This document shows positions 6,782-10,000 of a stretch of DNA of 10,000 nt, piece after piece; position 1 is the first letter of the stretch; each line of letters opens with the position of its first letter. Below the pieces are notes generated by a model, which had not been told where the DNA came from, did not search any database, and was given only the letters and a program-made list of their open reading frames with translations. This DNA is from Stramonita haemastoma. Lineage: Eukaryota > Mollusca > Gastropoda > Neogastropoda > Muricidae. Both the position numbers and the translations under genes were made by a program. The stretch is taken from NCBI GenBank assembly GCA_030674155.1, contig JASPKP010008057.1, forward strand, positions 1-10,000, written 5' to 3'.

Positions 6782-6956
6782 CACACACACACACAACACA
6801 CACACAGACACAGACACACACAGACACGCACACACGCACGCACGCACGCACACACACACACACATACACACACACAGACACAGACACACACAGACACGCA
6901 CACACGCACGCACGCACGCACACACAAACACACACACATACACACACGTGCACACT
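6684..6956. repeat. (CA)n array with a 70-bp tandem duplication
   Basis: Pure CA (6684-6750) is followed by variants with ACGC and AGAC units. Positions 6801-6856 and 6871-6926 are identical at an offset of 70 bases, including the ordered CAGACA, CACGCA and CGCACG variants, so a 70-bp block was copied as a unit. Confidence 0.95.
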
Positions 6957-7046
6957 ACTCTACCACAACTAAAGAAACAGATCACACGAATAAGGGCTAT
7001 CATCATTAGTCCTTTTGAACTCGTCAAATATTTTCTGACAATCGTA

Positions 7047-7075
7047 GGGGGAGGGGGGGGAGTAACCCCCCCCCC
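7047..7075. other. G-run / C-run hairpin
   Basis: G5-A-G8 (7047-7060) is followed by AGTAA and C10 (7066-7075). Eight G bases can pair with the C run around a short loop. Alternatively the arms could form G-quadruplex and i-motif structures. Confidence 0.75.
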
Positions 7076-7115
7076 ACACACACACATAACTTAACATCAA
7101 CAAAGACAACAGCGA

Positions 7116-7239
7116 TAACAACAACAACAATAACAACAACCACAGCCACAGAAATAAGCCAGGTTGGAGGAGCAGTCACATGAGTAATAGATCGCTGGAC
7201 TTGTTGTTGTTCTCATTGTTGTCATTGTTGTTGTTGTTG
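7116..7239. repeat. AAC/GTT imperfect inverted repeat
   Basis: An AAC-rich arm (7116-7137, with one AAT interruption) has its near reverse complement at 7218-7239: about 20 of 22 positions match, including the ATT that pairs with the AAT interruption. The 80-bp interior is unique sequence with no gene. Confidence 0.7.
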
Positions 7240-7333
7240 AGAGTTCACAGTAACATCCTGGGGTCACCCACAATAAGCACTCTTTCTTACTCATCACACC
7301 TTAGAATCACCGTGAGATCATAAGTTCGTGCAT

Positions 7334-7487
7334 AAAAAAACGTAAAGGTGTCCCATAACCTATGTGGTCGAAGAGGAGCGAGGCATCAGAGACCTCAGCT
7401 TCTCTAGGGGCACCGCGCCTATCTCCTCTCCCTCGCTGCTTTACCTTCCCTGACCCTGAAGAGGACAGGTGCTCATTTACAGCTGGG
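7334..7487 (-). mobile_element. SINE copy C, 5'-truncated
   Basis: The minus strand from 7487 downward reads CCCAGCTGTAAATGAGCACC, then AGGGTCAGGGAAGGTAAAGC, then GAGGGAGAGGAGAT. This matches the copy at 9567-9796 closely. Past the point where that copy stops, it matches the 3' part of the copy at 8768-9209 (GAGAAGCTGA, CTCGCTCC, GTTATGGGA, CACCTT). It lacks about 12 bases (CTCAACATGCT region) and ends in CCTTTACG plus T7. Its 5' side, including the whole pol III head, is missing: at 7487 the homology stops and a GGTT tetranucleotide array begins. This copy establishes that the SINE tail is longer than copy B and that the A/G linker is ancestral. Confidence 0.85.
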
Positions 7488-7765
7488 TTGGTTGGTTGGT
7501 TGGTGGGTTGTTTTGGGGTTAGTTGGTTGGTTGGTTGGTTAAGTAGGTGAGTGAGATAATGAGTGAGTGAGTGAGTGAGTGAGTTAATGAGTGAGTGAGT
7601 GAGTGGTTGATCGGTCGATCCATTATCGATGATGGCTGGTCATTTGATTTTTTTGATTAACTGGTTGTTTGACTTGCTTGTTAATTAATGAATTAATTAC
7701 TTAATTAAGTATTGTTTCATTCATCCGTTGATTCATTCCTTCATTGATTCATTGATCGATGAAAA
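7486..7765. repeat. Relay of changing tetranucleotide repeats
   Basis: GGTT units (7486-7503 and 7521-7541) give way to GAGT units (7546-7607), then GATC/CGAT words (7608-7635), then TTAATTAA words (7680-7708), then ATTC/TTCA units (7718-7757) ending in GATCGATG. Each step differs little from the next, consistent with mutation and repeated slippage of one cryptically simple region. Confidence 0.85.
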
Positions 7766-7935
7766 ATTCCATGCCTGCACCTGCCAAACAGCTGGAAACA
7801 CTATGAACGTTCTGATGTAGCCTACGTTCAGACCACTCCAGTATGTCTACCACACATTGCAATCTCTCAACCTCCGACCTGTCAAAAAAACCAACGACAA
7901 CTGATCAACATATATTTCTCTGGGTGCATACCTAT
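7766..7935. other. Unique sequence with a short inverted repeat
   Basis: TGAACGT at 7804-7810 and ACGTTCA at 7824-7830 form a perfect 7-bp inverted repeat with a 13-base spacer. The first arm also belongs to the palindrome GAACGTTC. No gene is visible. Confidence 0.5.
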
Positions 7936-8093
7936 TAGTATGGATGGGGAAGAGGGAGAAAGGAGAGGTGGTAACAGATATGGGCACTGGAAGGAGATTT
8001 GGGAGGGGGTGGGTGGGGGGTGAGGTGGAGTGGAGAGGGAAGAGGGTGGTTTAGTGGGTGGAGGCGGGGTGGGGGTGGGGGGTGGGGGGGGGT
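7936..8093 (+). repeat. G-rich tract with two G-quadruplex motifs
   Basis: The plus strand is almost pyrimidine-free. G runs of 3, 5, 3 and 6 lie at 8001-8020 with single-base loops. Runs of 4, 5, 6 and 9, each separated by one T, lie at 8066-8092. Both fit the strict G-quadruplex pattern. Confidence 0.85.
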
Positions 8094-8327
8094 TGGAATA
8101 AACCCCTTTATCACACTCATAAAACCATGGTTCCATTTCACTTTCTGAGAGTGGCAGGGCTGGTATTCCAAAGCAAGAATCTCTGTGTGTATGTGTATGA
8201 TGGGGGTCTTTGCTTTATGAAGTTATCGCCTGCGACGTTGCAATGAAAAGGTAGGTGTCTAATTTTTTTTTAAATTATATTTTTATATATTTTTTATTTC
8301 CAGATGGTACATTGAGTAAGTTGTCTA
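8094..8327. other. Unique sequence, no supported gene
   Basis: This holds an AATAAA at 8097-8102 and ordinary unique sequence. No coding frame has support from composition or domain. Confidence 0.45.
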
Positions 8328-8402
8328 AGTGTGTGTGCGTGCATGTGTGCGTGCGTGCGTGTGTGTGTGTGCGTGCGCGTGTATGTGTGTACGTGTATAT
8401 AT

Positions 8403-8434
<32 letters not shown>
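8328..8434. repeat. (TG/CG)n followed by (TA)n
   Basis: TG and GTGC units (8328-8395) pass into TA repeats (8396-8434) with a single AA break near 8413, giving a nearly self-complementary AT tract that could extrude as a cruciform. Confidence 0.93.
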
Positions 8435-8767
8435 AAAAATACCAAAACAAACATGCATACATACAAACCAACCAACAAAGAAACCTGCAGACTACAAAAG
8501 AAGCCATAAGCTCCACACCGCCAAACGCTTACATTTCAAGTCAACTTCACATTTTTTTTAAACCTTTCAACTCTCTTTTATTTGAACACATTCATTATTA
8601 TCATGGATATAAATTATTTATGCTGTGGAATCATTAAAAAAAAATCTGAGAACACTTTGTTGTAGCGTGGCCTTAAAAAGAACTGAACATGTACTTTCAA
8701 AATACAAACGAACAGGGTTTTTTTTTCATACAACGCATAAACAATGCGTCTGGTAATCATGGCCTGT
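8435..8767. other. Unique sequence, no gene seen
   Basis: AT-rich DNA between the TA tract and the SINE. It has an ACAAACCAACCAACAAA segment near 8463 and A and T runs. I see no coding or RNA signal, and no clear target-site duplication of the downstream SINE. Confidence 0.5.
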
Positions 8768-8777
8768 GTGGACGGGA

Positions 8778-8860
8778 TAGATCAGTGGTCAGAGCATTTG
8801 CTCTCCGCAAGCTAAGCTTAAGCAGCGTTGAGTGTGGTTACCCTCTTGGACGAGTGACCG
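8778..8860 (+). promoter_or_regulatory. Pol III head of copy A: tRNA A box plus 5S-like box C
   Basis: TAGATCAGTGG (8778-8788) is a tRNA A box with one change from copy B. TTGGACGAGTGACCG (8846-8860) is the decayed version of the 5S rRNA box C region. Compared with copy B and with 5S rRNA it has three substitutions and one inserted base before it, so this copy is probably inactive. Confidence 0.55.
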
Positions 8861-8949
8861 TTCGTGCTCCTTGGTTTCACTACAGTCCCCCATTTCACCC
8901 AGCTGTAAATGGGTACCTGCCCTCTTTAAAGACAGAGAAAATAAAGCAG

Positions 8950-9109
<160 letters not shown>

Positions 9110-9209
9110 GCGCCGCTCTCAACATGCTAACTCCTGGAGAAGCTGATGTATCTGACATCTCGCTCCCCTGTGACCGGAGACGTTATGGGAGCACCTTCGC
9201 CTTTAACTG

Positions 9210-9566
9210 ATGCTGTACTTGTGTTATATTCTATTGTTTAGCAGTCACAATTCTCAGATTTTGTTTTGCACTGTTGAATGTCATTGTACACATTTTTCCT
9301 TTTCTTTTTTTGAACAGTAATTTCAAGATCTCGTCTTGCTTTTGTCTCAGTTAACTCCCTTCTCTTTATCTCCCTTCTTTTCTCTATGCTGACCCCTTCT
9401 TTTTTAAAAATGACTCGATTAAAAATTTTTTGGTATAGTTTTGTTATGAATATCTGATAATATACAATCATCGTTTGGAATAGTTCACGATTAACGTAAA
9501 GAATGTCACTTTATGTGTATGGAATGCATTATGTATTCTGTTATTTCAGACAGCTCTAAAAGTAAT
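9210..9566. other. Unique AT-rich sequence, no gene seen
   Basis: This lies between two SINE copies in the same orientation. It holds pyrimidine-rich stretches (about 9295-9400) and an AAAAATTTTTT near 9420. A 77-codon Lys/Arg-rich minus frame (9238-9471) follows from the T-rich strand and has no recognisable domain. Confidence 0.5.
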
Positions 9567-9794
9567 GGGGACGGGATAGCTCAGTGGTCAGAGCGCTCAC
9601 TTTCCCCCAGCCAAGGTTAAGCAGCATTGAGGGTGGTTACCAATTGGATGGGTGACCGTTTGCGCGCCTTGGCTTCAGAACAGTCCCCCCAGTTCCCCCA
9701 GCTGTAAATGGGTACCTGCCCTCTTTAGGGTCAGGGAAGGTAAAGCAGCGAGGGAGAGGAGATGGGCGCCGCCCTCAACATGCTGGCCCCTTGA

Positions 9795-9796
<2 letters not shown>
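9567..9796 (+). mobile_element. SINE copy B, best-preserved head, 3'-truncated
   Basis: The element begins GGGGACGGGATAGC and has an A box, GTCAGAGCGCTCAC (like the D-arm to anticodon-arm start of a tRNA) and a 5S rRNA-like stretch (9618-9658). A C-rich segment, the conserved CCCAGCTGTAAATGGGTACC, AGGGTCAGGGAAGG and the AGGGAGAGGAG linker follow, then GATGGGCGCCGCCCTCAACA. Homology to copy A ends near 9790, after which GAGG leads straight into a CA microsatellite. The tail after AACATGCT, shared by copies A and C, is absent on the far side of the CA tract. It is non-coding. Pol III transcription is inferred from the promoter-like boxes and not shown. Confidence 0.87.
9577..9658 (+). promoter_or_regulatory. 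Chimeric pol III internal promoter: tRNA A box + 5S control region
   Basis: TAGCTCAGTGG (9577-9587) fits the tRNA A box consensus TRGYNNARNNGG. Downstream, TAAGCAG (9618-9624), TGGTTA and TTGGATGGGTGACCG (9644-9658) follow with gaps of 9 and 4 bases. The vertebrate 5S rRNA gene, as I know it, has TAAGCAG, 9 bases, TGGTTA, 4 bases, TTGGATGGGAGACCG: the same words and spacing with one mismatch in the last block. No good tRNA B box (GGTTCGANNCC) is present at the usual distance. Words plus spacing make 5S origin far more likely than chance. Whether TFIIIA is used is unknown. Confidence 0.7.

Positions 9797-9875
<79 letters not shown>
9797..9875. repeat. (AC)39 microsatellite at the SINE 3' break
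   Basis: About 39 pure AC units start directly after the truncated SINE (GAGG). AACACACAACACGCACG follows as degenerate sequence. Confidence 0.95.
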
Positions 9876-9876
<1 letters not shown>

Positions 9877-10000
9877 CACACAACACGCACGTAAGGATGA
9901 AAAATACTTTATGTTATCAAACTGAAAAATTTTGAGTAGCCCTTTAATAGAAATTAAAATAACACAACACAACACATACAGACGCACTTACACACATACA
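9876..10000. other. Unique sequence ending in AACAC units
   Basis: No gene is seen. Three AACAC pentamer units lie at about 9960-9975, and the window ends in CA-rich sequence that may begin another microsatellite. Confidence 0.55.

Noticed and set aside
6275..7094. Long Cys/Val and His/Thr alternating frames
   Set aside because: They encode nothing but TG/CA repeats; stop codons are absent because the repeat cannot form them.
8251..8303. A 53-bp intron with GTAGGT donor and TTTATTTCCAG acceptor, followed by another GTAAGT 12 bases later
   Set aside because: The upstream frame already stops before the donor and no downstream exon is open. The intron is very short and such motifs are common in AT-rich DNA.
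9567..9640. Functional tRNA gene
   Set aside because: The A box and D-arm-like start are good, but no T-arm/B box or matching acceptor stem follows, and a second copy shows the same SINE body.
9610..9690. Genuine 5S rRNA gene
   Set aside because: Only about 50 bases of the control region match; the 5' half and 3' end of 5S are absent and there is no terminal T run.

Overview
This window looks like repeat-rich, non-coding DNA from an animal nuclear genome. I see no host protein-coding gene, functional tRNA or rRNA gene, operon or CRISPR array. By adding up tract lengths, roughly three tenths of the window is simple-sequence DNA: (TG/CA)n, (CG)n, (CT/GA)n, (TA)n, (CCA)n, (GAA)n, (CTTT)n and tetranucleotides. 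Dense long microsatellites, decayed non-LTR retrotransposons and a pol III-type SINE family suit a marine invertebrate, most likely a mollusc and perhaps a gastropod. That assignment is inference from texture, not proof.

Layout. 1-1310: a C-rich repeat edge, a diverged 87-bp direct duplication, then TG/CG microsatellites and a minus-strand G-quadruplex motif. 1312-1787 (minus): remains of a non-LTR retrotransposon (LINE), with an RNase H active-site segment and, after a frameshift, a CCHC zinc-knuckle tail; a TG/CG microsatellite cuts it off. 2172-2626 (plus): a (CT)41 tract fused to the C-terminal end of a second LINE ORF, followed by its 3' UTR, an AATAAA and a hexamer tail. 2676-2779: 104 bp of strictly alternating purine-pyrimidine sequence. 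3365-4220: CA/CT/C tracts and a 545-bp CCA array. 4221-5160: mostly unique sequence with weak promoter-like motifs. 5168-5880: a purine array (GAA and AATGCAAAG units), then CAA and CTTT tracts. 5986-6956: long TG/CG and CA tracts around a probable polyadenylated retroposon (6104-6298, minus). 7047-7239: a G/C hairpin and an AAC/GTT inverted repeat.

The most interesting element is a SINE family present three times: 7334-7487 (minus, 5'-truncated), 8768-9209 (plus, nearly full length, with an internal microsatellite) and 9567-9796 (plus, 3'-truncated). Its 5' head starts with a tRNA-type A box. It continues with a stretch that matches the internal control region of 5S rRNA in both words and spacing, and I see no convincing tRNA B box. 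The family therefore appears to have a chimeric tRNA/5S head, a conserved middle and a 3' tail shared by two copies. Each copy touches a different microsatellite, and in one of them the tract appears to have grown from an A/G-rich linker inside the SINE.

Nothing here works as a pathway. The window records retroposition (at least two LINEs and one SINE family) followed by repeat expansion. All long open frames are translations of simple repeats or fragments of transposons.
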